A DNA stretch of 64,000 nt from Flavobacterium petrolei (GTDB taxonomy: Bacteria; Bacteroidota; Bacteroidia; Flavobacteriales; Flavobacteriaceae). The position numbers were made by a program, and so were the translations under genes. Location of the stretch: assembly GCF_003314435.2 (NCBI RefSeq), contig NZ_QNVY02000001.1:930001-994000 (forward strand). Reading direction: 5' to 3'. Of the stretch, positions 42,144 through 50,096 are shown in pieces; the stretch's first letter is position 1, and the number at the start of each line of letters is the position of its first letter. Under the pieces are notes generated by a model. That model was given only the letters and a program-made list of their open reading frames with translations. It made no database searches and had not been told where the DNA came from.

Positions 42144-45100
42144 TTGGAAACTCAGCAATTTATTTATCAAAAATTAGAAGCTTTCATCAGAAAGTTTTAC
42201 ACCAACGAATTGATACGGGGAACTATTCTCTTTATCGGTTTAGGATTGTTGTATTTCCTATTTACGCTTTTTGTTGAATATTTTCTTTGGCTTAAGCCTA
42301 TGGGAAGAACCATTTTATTTTGGACTTTTGTTGGAGTAGAAGTGTATTTGTTGTTTCGTTTTATTTTGTTTCCAATTTTTAAATTATTCAAACTTCAAAG
42401 AGGAATCGATTACAATCAGGCTTCGGCAATTATTGGAAATCATTTTACGGAAGATAGTGACAAACTTACTAACTTTTTACAATTATCAAATCCGAACGAA
42501 CATCAAATCAAATCGGAATTATTAGCTGCCTCGATTGAACAAAAAGCCTATGCGCTGCAACCAATCCCTTTTGGGAACGCCATAAACTATAATGTTAACA
42601 GGAAATATTTTCCTTTAGCTTTAATTCCAATATCGTTATTTGCTTTCTTTTACTTCTCCGGAAACAGCAATATGATTTCTCAAAGTTTGAATAGAGTAGT
42701 GCACTTCAATTCGACTTTTTTGCCACCTGCTCCATTTAAATTTGTAGTTCTTAATTCGAATTTACAAACTGAACAAGGAAAGGATTTTATACTTCGCATT
42801 AAAACAGAAGGAAAAATAGTTCCTGAGAATGCGATGATTTTTATTGATGATGAAAGTTATTTTATGGAATCGACTAAAGCAGGAGAGTTTCAATTTAAGA
42901 TGGCAAAGCCTTCAGAAAATATTTTGTTCCACGTGGAGGGAAATGCTATTTCTTCTCCAGATTATGAATTGAAAGTGATAACTGTTCCATCGATTGCTAA
43001 TTTTGAAATGCAGTTGAACTATCCTTCGTATTTGAATAAAAAATCAGAAACTATCAAAGGAACAGGAAATGCTGTTATTCCCGAAGGAACACGTGTGACT
43101 TGGAAAATGAACACACAAGCCACACAAAATGTAGTGTGGATGGATGGAATCTCGAAAGCTACTTTTTCGAAAACAGAAAATACCTTTGTTTTATCAAAAA
43201 ATATAGTTCAAAACACAGATTATCAAATTCTTACTTCAAATGAGAAGATAAAAAACTACGAAAAACTCAATTATCAGCTTACTATTGTCAAAGATCAGTT
43301 CCCAACAATCAATGTAAACAATGCACCGGACAGTTTGAGGGTGGCTAAGAACTATGTTTTAGGTCAAATCTCTGATGATAATGGTTTGTCTAAACTTCAG
43401 ATTGTTTATTACGAAAGAGAGAAGCCACAAACTGCTAAACGTGGAACAATTGCTATTAAGAAAAGTGCTTTTGATCAATTCGTGTTTTCGTTTCCAAGTA
43501 ATCTTCCGGTAGAGCAAGGTGTATCTTATGATTATTATTTTGAAGTTTTTGATAATGATGCGTTGCATAATTTCAAAAGTACGAAGTCTTCTGTTTTCTC
43601 GAATCGTGTTTTGACAGATGAAGAAAAAGAAGATCAAATTTTGCAGCAGCAAAATGACAACATCAATAGTTTAGAGAAGTCTTTAAAAAACCAGGATAAG
43701 CAAATTTCTGAAATGGAGAAGTTGCAAAAAACCGGAAAAGAAAAAGAAAATCTGGATTTCAAAGATCAGCAAAAAGTAAATGATTTCATCAAACTTCAAA
43801 TGAAACAGGATGAGATGATGAAGGAATTTACTAAAAAAATGAACGATAATTTGGAGCAATTCAAAACCGATAAGAAGGATGAAATGAAAGAGGAACTTCA
43901 AAAACGAATGGACAAAGCGGAAAAGGAATTGGAAAAAAACCAGAAACTTTTAGATGAATTGAAAGAACTAAACGATAAAATTCAGAATGAAGAGTTGTTG
44001 ACTAAGTTGGATAAATTCAAACAAAACAGTAAAAACCAAACTAAGAATTTAGAACAATTAGTAGAGTTGACAAAGAGGTTTTATGTAGAAAAGAAAGCGG
44101 AACAATTAGGAGACAAATTGGACAAGCTTTCTGAGAAGCAAGATAAGTTGTCTAATGATGAAAAGGAAAACAAACTAGATAAGCAAGAAGATATTAATAC
44201 TGAGTTCGACAAAATCCAAGAAGATTTAAATGATTTGGATAAAGAAAACAAGGAATTAAAATCACCTTTGGATTTACCTAAAGACGATGCTAAAGAGAAA
44301 AGTATTGATGAAGATTTAAAGAAAGCCTCTGAGGAATTGAAGAAGGACAAAAAAGATAAAGCTAAGCCAAATCAAAAAAGCGCATCTAAAAAGATGAATG
44401 AGATGGCGCAAAAAATGGAGCAAACTTTGGAGCAAGGTGAGATGGAACAGCTGGAGGAAGATGTTGCCATGTTAAGACAAATCTTGGACAACCTATTAGC
44501 ATTTTCTTTATCCCAAGAAGACTTGATGAACCAATTTAAAAAGCATAAATCAGGATTTCCGGCGTTCAATAAAAACATCAAAGTCCAACAGGATTTAAAA
44601 CAACAGTTCAAGCATGTTGATGATAGTTTGTTTGCGATGTCGTTGCGCAATCCTAAAATTGCGGAGGATATTACTAAAGAAATTGGCAATGTAGTTTACA
44701 ATGTAGATAAGTCTTTGTCTATTTTAACAGATGCCCAAGTTCCAAAAGGTTTGTCGCATCAACAATATACCATTTCTGCGGCTAACAAATTAGCAGATTT
44801 CCTAAGTGATATGCTTAACAATATGCAAATGCAAATGTCAGGAATGGGGTCTGGTAAACCTAAACCAGGTCAAGGACAAGGAATGCAATTGCCTGATATT
44901 ATTAGAAAGCAAGAAGGTCTTGGCGAGAAAATGAAAGACGGAATGGAGAAAGGCGAGAAGCCTGGTGAAGGTCAAAAGGGACAAAATGGCAAGCAAGGTA
45001 AGCCAAGTGAATCAGGTCAAGACGGTGAGGGTGGTGAAGGCGATGCACAGGCTATTATGGAAATTTATAAAGGGCAAAAACAATTACGTGAAGCATTGCA

Positions 45101-45446
45101 AAACGAATTGAACAAACAAGGATTGGGTGGAAATGGACAAAGCGCTTTGGAACAAATGAAGCAAATTGAAAAGCAATTGTTGAACAACGGTTTTAAGAAC
45201 GAAACACTTCAAAAGATTTTAAATGTAAAACAGGAATTGTTGAAATTGAATTCTGCCATTCAGCAACAAGGAGAGGAAAATAAACGCCAATCTGAAACTA
45301 ATAAAAAGGAATTTAATAATCAATCTAATGCGCTGCCAGCTGCTTTATTAGATTATTTAAATAGCATAGAAATATTAAATAGACAATCCTTACCTTTGCG
45401 CTCGAATTTTAATCAAAAGGTTCAAGAATATTTTAATAAAAAATGA
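42144..45446 (+). CDS. DUF4175 family large membrane-anchored protein
   Basis: 1100 residues. Two membrane helices near 24-45 and 56-74 and a third near 152-172, then a beta-rich extracytoplasmic part (about 180-480) with a PDSLRVAKNYVLGQISDDNG repeat-like fold. A long charged coiled coil follows (about 490-720, rich in Lys/Glu/Gln), and a Gly/Met/Gln-rich tail (SGMGSGKPKPGQGQGMQLPD near 905). I recognise DUF4175; function unknown. The start is TTG at 42144, as no ATG precedes the first helix. Its stop overlaps ybeY by 4 bp (ATGA). Confidence 0.85.
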   Translation: METQQFIYQKLEAFIRKFYTNELIRGTILFIGLGLLYFLFTLFVEYFLWLKPMGRTILFWTFVGVEVYLLFRFILFPIFKLFKLQRGIDYNQASAIIGNHFTEDSDKLTNFLQLSNPNEHQIKSELLAASIEQKAYALQPIPFGNAINYNVNRKYFPLALIPISLFAFFYFSGNSNMISQSLNRVVHFNSTFLPPAPFKFVVLNSNLQTEQGKDFILRIKTEGKIVPENAMIFIDDESYFMESTKAGEFQFKMAKPSENILFHVEGNAISSPDYELKVITVPSIANFEMQLNYPSYLNKKSETIKGTGNAVIPEGTRVTWKMNTQATQNVVWMDGISKATFSKTENTFVLSKNIVQNTDYQILTSNEKIKNYEKLNYQLTIVKDQFPTINVNNAPDSLRVAKNYVLGQISDDNGLSKLQIVYYEREKPQTAKRGTIAIKKSAFDQFVFSFPSNLPVEQGVSYDYYFEVFDNDALHNFKSTKSSVFSNRVLTDEEKEDQILQQQNDNINSLEKSLKNQDKQISEMEKLQKTGKEKENLDFKDQQKVNDFIKLQMKQDEMMKEFTKKMNDNLEQFKTDKKDEMKEELQKRMDKAEKELEKNQKLLDELKELNDKIQNEELLTKLDKFKQNSKNQTKNLEQLVELTKRFYVEKKAEQLGDKLDKLSEKQDKLSNDEKENKLDKQEDINTEFDKIQEDLNDLDKENKELKSPLDLPKDDAKEKSIDEDLKKASEELKKDKKDKAKPNQKSASKKMNEMAQKMEQTLEQGEMEQLEEDVAMLRQILDNLLAFSLSQEDLMNQFKKHKSGFPAFNKNIKVQQDLKQQFKHVDDSLFAMSLRNPKIAEDITKEIGNVVYNVDKSLSILTDAQVPKGLSHQQYTISAANKLADFLSDMLNNMQMQMSGMGSGKPKPGQGQGMQLPDIIRKQEGLGEKMKDGMEKGEKPGEGQKGQNGKQGKPSESGQDGEGGEGDAQAIMEIYKGQKQLREALQNELNKQGLGGNGQSALEQMKQIEKQLLNNGFKNETLQKILNVKQELLKLNSAIQQQGEENKRQSETNKKEFNNQSNALPAALLDYLNSIEILNRQSLPLRSNFNQKVQEYFNKK

Positions 45447-45862
45447 TCAATTTTAATTACGAAACCGACTTTAATTTAGACAACGAAGAAGCTACAGCTA
45501 CTTGGTTGGGAAATGTTATTACCTCGGAAAACAAGAAGGAAGGAGAGATAAATTATATCTTTTGTGATGATGAGTATTTGCATAAAATTAATGTGGAGTA
45601 TCTCGATCACGATACGTTAACGGACATTATCAGCTTTGATTATTCTATGGGTAATGAACTGCATGGAGATATTTTTGTTTCTATCGAAAGAGTAAAAGAC
45701 AATGCTACTGACTTTAATGTTTCTTTTGAAGACGAATTAAAGCGAGTATTGGTTCACGGTATTTTACATTACTGCGGTTACAAGGATAAAGGTGAAGCCA
45801 ATGAGCTTTTAATGCGCTCTAAAGAGGATGAAAAAATAGCTATGTTTCACGTGGAACAATAG
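45443..45862 (+). CDS. ybeY: Endoribonuclease YbeY (rRNA maturation)
   Basis: 139 residues. Zn-dependent RNase for 16S rRNA 3' processing and ribosome quality control. The metal motif HGILHYCGYKDKGE is at about 109-122; the canonical HGxLHxxGYDH has a third His, here replaced by Asp or Lys, as I recall for other flavobacterial YbeY. LTDIISFDYS and HGDIFVSIERV are also conserved. The last six codons (MFHVEQ) and the stop are written by a parS-type palindrome. Translation is coupled to DUF4175 by a 4-bp overlap. Confidence 0.93.
   Translation: MINFNYETDFNLDNEEATATWLGNVITSENKKEGEINYIFCDDEYLHKINVEYLDHDTLTDIISFDYSMGNELHGDIFVSIERVKDNATDFNVSFEDELKRVLVHGILHYCGYKDKGEANELLMRSKEDEKIAMFHVEQ
45843..45858. 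other. parS-type ParB-binding site 1
   Basis: TGTTTCACGTGGAACA, a 16-bp near-palindrome matching the bacterial parS consensus TGTTYCACGTGRAACA. It overlaps the end of ybeY. Confidence 0.8.
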
Positions 45863-45888
45863 TGTTGTTTTTGTTTTTAAACCCAAAG

Positions 45889-45904
45889 TGTTTCACGTGG
45901 AACA
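45889..45904. other. parS-type ParB-binding site 2
   Basis: Identical TGTTTCACGTGGAACA, 46 bp after the first site, same orientation, intergenic. Confidence 0.8.
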
Positions 45905-45935
45905 TTTAATATTGATTTTAAAAACAAGTTTGTAA

Positions 45936-45951
45936 TGTTTCACGTGGAACA
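45936..45951. other. parS-type ParB-binding site 3
   Basis: Identical TGTTTCACGTGGAACA, 47 bp after the second, 54 bp before the mnmG start. Confidence 0.8.
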
Positions 45952-46004
45952 AAATATAGATTTCAAAATTACAATCCTGAACAAGGATTAAATTATAAAA
46001 GAAG

Positions 46005-47876
46005 ATGTTTCTAAATGAATATGATGTAATCGTTGTGGGTGCAGGGCATGCAGGTTCAGAAGCTGCTGCCGCTGCCGCAAATCTGGGTTCAAAAACCTTA
46101 TTGGTAACAATGAGTTTGCAGAATATTGCCCAGATGTCATGCAACCCAGCGATGGGCGGAATTGCCAAAGGACAAATTGTGCGTGAGATTGATGCGCTTG
46201 GAGGATACTCGGGAATTGTTTCGGACAGAACTGCAATCCAGTTCAAGATGCTAAATAAATCCAAAGGTCCTGCCATGTGGTCGCCGCGTGTTCAAAGTGA
46301 CCGTATGCGTTTTGCTGAGGAGTGGAGAATGATGTTGGAAGGAACTCCAAATCTTGATTTTTATCAAGAAATGGTTAAAGGTTTGATTATTGAAAACGGA
46401 AAAATAAAAGGAATCCGAACTTCGCTTGGAGTGGAGATTCGTTCTAAATCGGTTGTGTTGACCAATGGAACTTTCCTGAATGGTTTGATTCATATTGGCG
46501 AAAAACAATTTGGCGGAGGAAGAGCAGGTGAGAGTGCTGCACATGGAATCACAGAAGATTTAGTTGCTGCCGGTTTTGAATCGGGTCGAATGAAAACGGG
46601 AACGCCTCCAAGAGTAGATGGACGTTCGTTAGATTACTCGAAAATGAATGAAGAAAAAGGAGATGCTAAACCGGATAAGTTCTCTTATTCGGATGTTACT
46701 TCTCCGTTGGTTCATCAGCGGTCTTGTCACATGACGTATACTTCTCTAGATGTTCACGATATTTTAAGAGAAGGTTTTGATCGTTCGCCAATGTTTAACG
46801 GAAGAATAAAAAGTCTAGGGCCAAGATATTGCCCTTCGATTGAAGATAAAATTAATCGTTTTGCTGATAAAGAAAGACACCAATTATTTGTGGAGCCAGA
46901 AGGATGGAATACGTGTGAGGTTTATGTAAACGGATTTTCTACATCGCTTCCTGAAGATATTCAATTTAAAGCGTTGAGTTCTGTTGCGGGATTTGAGAAA
47001 GTGAAATTCTTTCGTCCGGGCTATGCAATCGAATATGATTATTTCCCGCCGACACAATTGAAACATACTTTGGAAACAAAATTAATTGAAGGTTTGTATT
47101 TCGCAGGACAAATAAACGGAACTACCGGATATGAAGAAGCTGCTTCTCAAGGATTGATGGCTGGAATAAATGCGCATTTAAAAGTACATGAAAAAGCGCC
47201 GTTAATTTTAAAAAGAGACGAAGCGTATATTGGAGTTTTGATTGATGATTTAATTACGAAAGGAACGGAAGAACCATATAGAATGTTTACGTCTCGTGCA
47301 GAATACAGAACGTTGTTGCGTCAGGATAATGCCGATTTCAGATTGACGCCGATGTCACATGAAATAGGTTTGGCTTCAGAAGCGCGTTTGCGCAGAATGG
47401 AACACAAATTAAATGAATCTGAAAAAATGGTGGCTTTCTTCAAAGAAACGAGTGTATCGGTTGCAGAAGCAAATCCTATTTTGCAATCAAAAGCAACAGC
47501 ATTGATTACGCAAGGGGATAAAATGTTCAAAGTATTCTCTCGTCCGCAAATTGATTTAGAAGACATCATGAAATTCGATAAGGTTGCAACTTATGTTGCA
47601 GAGAATGATTTGGACCAAGAAATTTTAGAGCAAGCAGAAATTCAAGTGAAGTATTCTGGTTATATCGAAAAAGAAAGAAACAATGCTGATAAATTGCTTC
47701 GATTGGAAGATGTGAAAATCCCTGAGAATTTTGACTATGAAAAAATCAAGTCCATGTCTATTGAGGCAAAACAAAAATTAAGTAAGATTCGTCCTGTAAC
47801 TATTTCTCAAGCATCAAGAATCAGTGGCGTTTCGCCAAGTGATGTTTCGGTGTTGTTGATTTACATGGGACGATAA
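46005..47876 (+). CDS. mnmG: tRNA uridine-5-carboxymethylaminomethyl modification enzyme MnmG (GidA)
   Basis: 623 residues, full length. FAD-dependent partner of MnmE, modifying U34 of tRNAs. FAD-binding GAGHAGSEAA at 12-21, MSCNPAMGGIAKGQIVREIDALGG (45-68) with the catalytic Cys, a second conserved block GTPPRVDGRSLDYS (near 200) and YFAGQINGTTGYEEAASQG near 365-383. C-terminal MnmE-interacting helices end ISQASRISGVSPSDVSVLLIY. In many bacteria this gene lies close to the replication origin; here parS-type sites flank it on both sides. Confidence 0.96.
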   Translation: MFLNEYDVIVVGAGHAGSEAAAAAANLGSKTLLVTMSLQNIAQMSCNPAMGGIAKGQIVREIDALGGYSGIVSDRTAIQFKMLNKSKGPAMWSPRVQSDRMRFAEEWRMMLEGTPNLDFYQEMVKGLIIENGKIKGIRTSLGVEIRSKSVVLTNGTFLNGLIHIGEKQFGGGRAGESAAHGITEDLVAAGFESGRMKTGTPPRVDGRSLDYSKMNEEKGDAKPDKFSYSDVTSPLVHQRSCHMTYTSLDVHDILREGFDRSPMFNGRIKSLGPRYCPSIEDKINRFADKERHQLFVEPEGWNTCEVYVNGFSTSLPEDIQFKALSSVAGFEKVKFFRPGYAIEYDYFPPTQLKHTLETKLIEGLYFAGQINGTTGYEEAASQGLMAGINAHLKVHEKAPLILKRDEAYIGVLIDDLITKGTEEPYRMFTSRAEYRTLLRQDNADFRLTPMSHEIGLASEARLRRMEHKLNESEKMVAFFKETSVSVAEANPILQSKATALITQGDKMFKVFSRPQIDLEDIMKFDKVATYVAENDLDQEILEQAEIQVKYSGYIEKERNNADKLLRLEDVKIPENFDYEKIKSMSIEAKQKLSKIRPVTISQASRISGVSPSDVSVLLIYMGR

Positions 47877-47897
47877 GATTTAAGATTGCAGATATTG

Positions 47898-47942
47898 GAT
47901 TAACGATTTTTGATTTAAATCTGGAATCAGAAATCGTTAATC
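47898..47942 (+). terminator. Long hairpin after mnmG
   Basis: 18-bp stem GATTAACGATTTTTGATT / AATCAGAAATCGTTAATC (one G-U) with a 9-nt loop, 22 bp after the mnmG stop. It has only a short T-rich tail (TTTATTCTT), so it may be a terminator or mRNA stabiliser. Confidence 0.6.
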
Positions 47943-47960
47943 TTTATTCTTAAATCAATT

Positions 47961-47976
47961 TGTTCCACGTGAAACT
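47961..47976. other. parS-type ParB-binding site 4 (one mismatch)
   Basis: TGTTCCACGTGAAACT, the reverse orientation of the three upstream sites with the last base T in place of A. Confidence 0.7.
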
Positions 47977-48027
47977 ACGTTGTGAAGCCTTGATATAATT
48001 GAAGAATCACAAAAATAAATAATTTAG

Positions 48028-48057
48028 CCCTGAAAGCATCCTTTGGTGTTTTCAGGG
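48028..48057 (+). terminator. Hairpin upstream of the methyltransferase
   Basis: Stem CCCTGAAA / TTTCAGGG, extended by GCA/TGT and CC/GG pairs, followed by TTTAGTTT. Probably a second terminator of mnmG; no own gene. Confidence 0.5.
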
Positions 48058-48095
48058 TTTAGTTTAAAATTAAAATATAAAAGCACTATTAATTA

Positions 48096-48944
48096 ATGGA
48101 CATTTCAAAACAACAGCCTTTTTTAACCGTTAAAGATTATTCTGTTTCTCAGGAAATTTTCGATTTGTATCATGATGATAAATTGGACATGCTGATTACG
48201 ACACCGCAACCCAGTTTAGAAAATTTAGGAAAGTATTACGAAAGTGTGGATTATATTTCGCACACGGATAGCAAAAGGTCTTTATTTGAAAAAGCATATC
48301 ATTTTGTAAAAACCATTGCGCTTAAAAATAAATTGAATTTAATCAATTCGTTGCAGCCAAATAAAGGAAGCATTTTAGACATTGGTGCCGGAACAGGAGA
48401 TTTTTTATCTGTGGCCAAAGAAAACGGTTGGCATACGATAGGAGTGGAGCCAAGTGAAAAAGCAAAAGCGATTGCAAAAAAGAAAGGTGTTTCATTTGTT
48501 AGCGAAACCAGCGAATTAGAAAATCATTCTTTTGATGTGATTTCGATGTGGCATGTCTTGGAACACGTTCCAAATTTGGAAAACCAAATCAAAGAATTGA
48601 AACGATTACTAAAACCAAACGGAACTTTAATTATTGCTGTTCCAAATTTCAAATCTTTCGACGCAAAACATTACGGAAAGTTTTGGGCCGCTTATGATGT
48701 GCCAATTCATTTTTGGCATTTTTCTAAAACAGCAATAAAAATTCTTTTCGAAAAAGAAGAAATGAAATTGGTAAAAGTACTTCCTATGAAATTTGACTCT
48801 TTTTACGTGAGCTTACTTTCTGAAAAATACAAAACCGGTAAAATGAATTATGCAAAAGCGTTTTTCATCGGTTTGCAGTCGAATTGGAAAGCGAAGAAGA
48901 ATTTCGAGTATTCTTCACACATTTACATCTTGAAAAACAAGTAA
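48096..48944 (+). CDS. Class I SAM-dependent methyltransferase
   Basis: 282 residues. SAM-binding motif I ILDIGAGTGDFLSVAKENGW at about 93-112, then GVEPSEKAKAIAKKKG (116-131) with the acidic loop, and SMWHVLEHVPNLENQIKELK (near 148-167). The N-terminal region (residues 1-60) resembles the zinc-free head of UbiG-like Methyltransf_11/23 enzymes. C-terminal HFWHFSKTAIKILFEKEEM is a typical lid. The acceptor is unknown. It has no close co-transcribed neighbour. Confidence 0.85.
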   Translation: MDISKQQPFLTVKDYSVSQEIFDLYHDDKLDMLITTPQPSLENLGKYYESVDYISHTDSKRSLFEKAYHFVKTIALKNKLNLINSLQPNKGSILDIGAGTGDFLSVAKENGWHTIGVEPSEKAKAIAKKKGVSFVSETSELENHSFDVISMWHVLEHVPNLENQIKELKRLLKPNGTLIIAVPNFKSFDAKHYGKFWAAYDVPIHFWHFSKTAIKILFEKEEMKLVKVLPMKFDSFYVSLLSEKYKTGKMNYAKAFFIGLQSNWKAKKNFEYSSHIYILKNK

Positions 48945-49148
48945 AAATCATTTTAAGCGTATTTAAGCGCATTTTTTGGCTAAATCGAGTGTTATTATTA
49001 GATTTTAAAACTAATTCTCTTAATTAAAAGATATGAAGCCTTTTTTTAATAGTCATAAATTATACATTCATTAATCATAATAATAAAATCCTATATCATA
49101 AAAAAGTAGCATTTTTTAAACTTTATGTCAATGCTATCTATTTTTTTA

Positions 49149-49156
49149 TATTTTTG
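49149..49156 (+). promoter_or_regulatory. -7 element of the OmpH-like gene
   Basis: TATTTTTG, 32 bp before the ATG at 49189. No TTTG at -33. Confidence 0.45.
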
Positions 49157-49188
49157 TCACCAATACTCAAAACTAGAAATTTATCAAA

Positions 49189-49755
49189 ATGAAAAAAGCA
49201 TTATTAATTATCGCGTTATCAATTTCAATTGTTGCTTGTAACAAACCAGCCGAAGCAGCTAAAGAAGTAAAAACAGCTTACGTAGACACTTCTGAATTAA
49301 TGAAAGAATATACAGAGGCAAAAGACCTTGAAGCAAAATATAAAACAAAAGCAGAAGAAAAAGGAAGACAACTAGAAGCTGAAATTAATCGTTTCAAACA
49401 AGAAGCTGCAAGTTTTCAAACTCAAGCACAAGCAAACGGTCAAGCATGGGCACAACAAAAAGGTGCTGAATTACAAAAGAAAGAACAACAATTAAGTTAC
49501 GCACAACAAGCATTGTCTCAGGAATTGCAAGTGGAGAGTGGAAAAGAAATGGATTCTTTAGTAAGCGGCGTGAAAAAATTCATCAAAGCATACGGTAAAG
49601 AAAAAGGATATGCGTACATCTACGGTACAGGTGACGCGGCTTCAATTCTATATGCTGAAGATAAATTTGATATCACAAAAGAAATTATCAAAGCCTTGAA
49701 CGACAAATACAAAGCACCTGCTAAAACGGAAGAAAAAGCAGAAGTTAAAAAATAA
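49189..49755 (+). CDS. OmpH/Skp-like periplasmic lipoprotein
   Basis: 188 residues. Lipoprotein signal peptide (ISIVACNKPAEA, lipidated Cys17). The mature part has the OmpH arrangement: a short strand TAYVDTSELMKEYTEAKDLE (34-53), a long coiled-coil hairpin rich in Gln, Lys and Ala (about 55-125), and a C-terminal beta segment YAYIYGTGDAASILYAEDKFDITKEII (142-168, shown in part of the whole). OmpH/Skp proteins chaperone outer-membrane proteins in the periplasm; the lipid anchor would hold it at a membrane. A strong terminator follows. Confidence 0.88.
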   Translation: MKKALLIIALSISIVACNKPAEAAKEVKTAYVDTSELMKEYTEAKDLEAKYKTKAEEKGRQLEAEINRFKQEAASFQTQAQANGQAWAQQKGAELQKKEQQLSYAQQALSQELQVESGKEMDSLVSGVKKFIKAYGKEKGYAYIYGTGDAASILYAEDKFDITKEIIKALNDKYKAPAKTEEKAEVKK

Positions 49756-49779
49756 TTTTTTTATATTAATTCAAAAAAT

Positions 49780-49808
49780 TGCCTTCGTCTAGCTTTAGAT
49801 TGAAGGCA
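49780..49808 (+). terminator. Terminator of the OmpH-like gene
   Basis: Stem TGCCTTCGTCTA / TAGATTGAAGGCA (one bulge) with a GCTT loop and eight Ts. Confidence 0.88.
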
Positions 49809-49818
49809 TTTTTTTTGA

Positions 49819-50008
49819 AGCTATTTCCCGCCATCCGCTGTAAACGTAGTTCACTGAACTCCAATTAAAATGAAAGTATAGTGAAGTAATCTCTCGTTTA
49901 TCAAGTGTATTTCTAACCCACAAAAGGAGCTTCCGTTGGTCGCTCCTTTCCGGCCAGGAAAAAATCACTTTCTAAATTTCGAGGATTTCCGCTACTATCG
50001 TGGCTAAA
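49819..50008. repeat. Intergenic repeat element with hairpin (flavobacterial REP-like family)
   Basis: About 190 bp without a gene, richer in G+C than its surroundings. It starts with TTTCCCGCCATCCGCTGTAA (49824-49843) and ends with CCGCTACTATCGTGGCTAAA (49989-50008). An inner hairpin AAAGGAGC / GCTCCTTT (49923-49930 and 49942-49949) has an 11-nt loop. From memory, elements with these two boundary motifs and a variable centre occur many times between genes in Flavobacterium genomes; this recall was not checked by a search. Confidence 0.5.
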
Positions 50009-50096
50009 AAATATTGGAATTACTAACATAAATGTTTTCCAATATTAAAATAGTATTCGTAATTTTCAATACTTTAGCTTTATATATACACGCCTA

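Noticed and set aside
42925..42940. TGTTCCACGTGGAGGG inside DUF4175 as a fifth parS site
   Set aside because: Left half and core match, but the last three bases differ and it is inside a coding frame; recorded as weak only.
44081..44689. Ser/Leu-rich minus-strand reading frames inside DUF4175
   Set aside because: They are antisense shadows of Lys/Glu-rich coiled-coil codons.
45843..45951. Short CRISPR or tandem repeat
   Set aside because: The 16-bp repeat is a palindrome matching parS, there are only three copies, and the first lies in ybeY codons.
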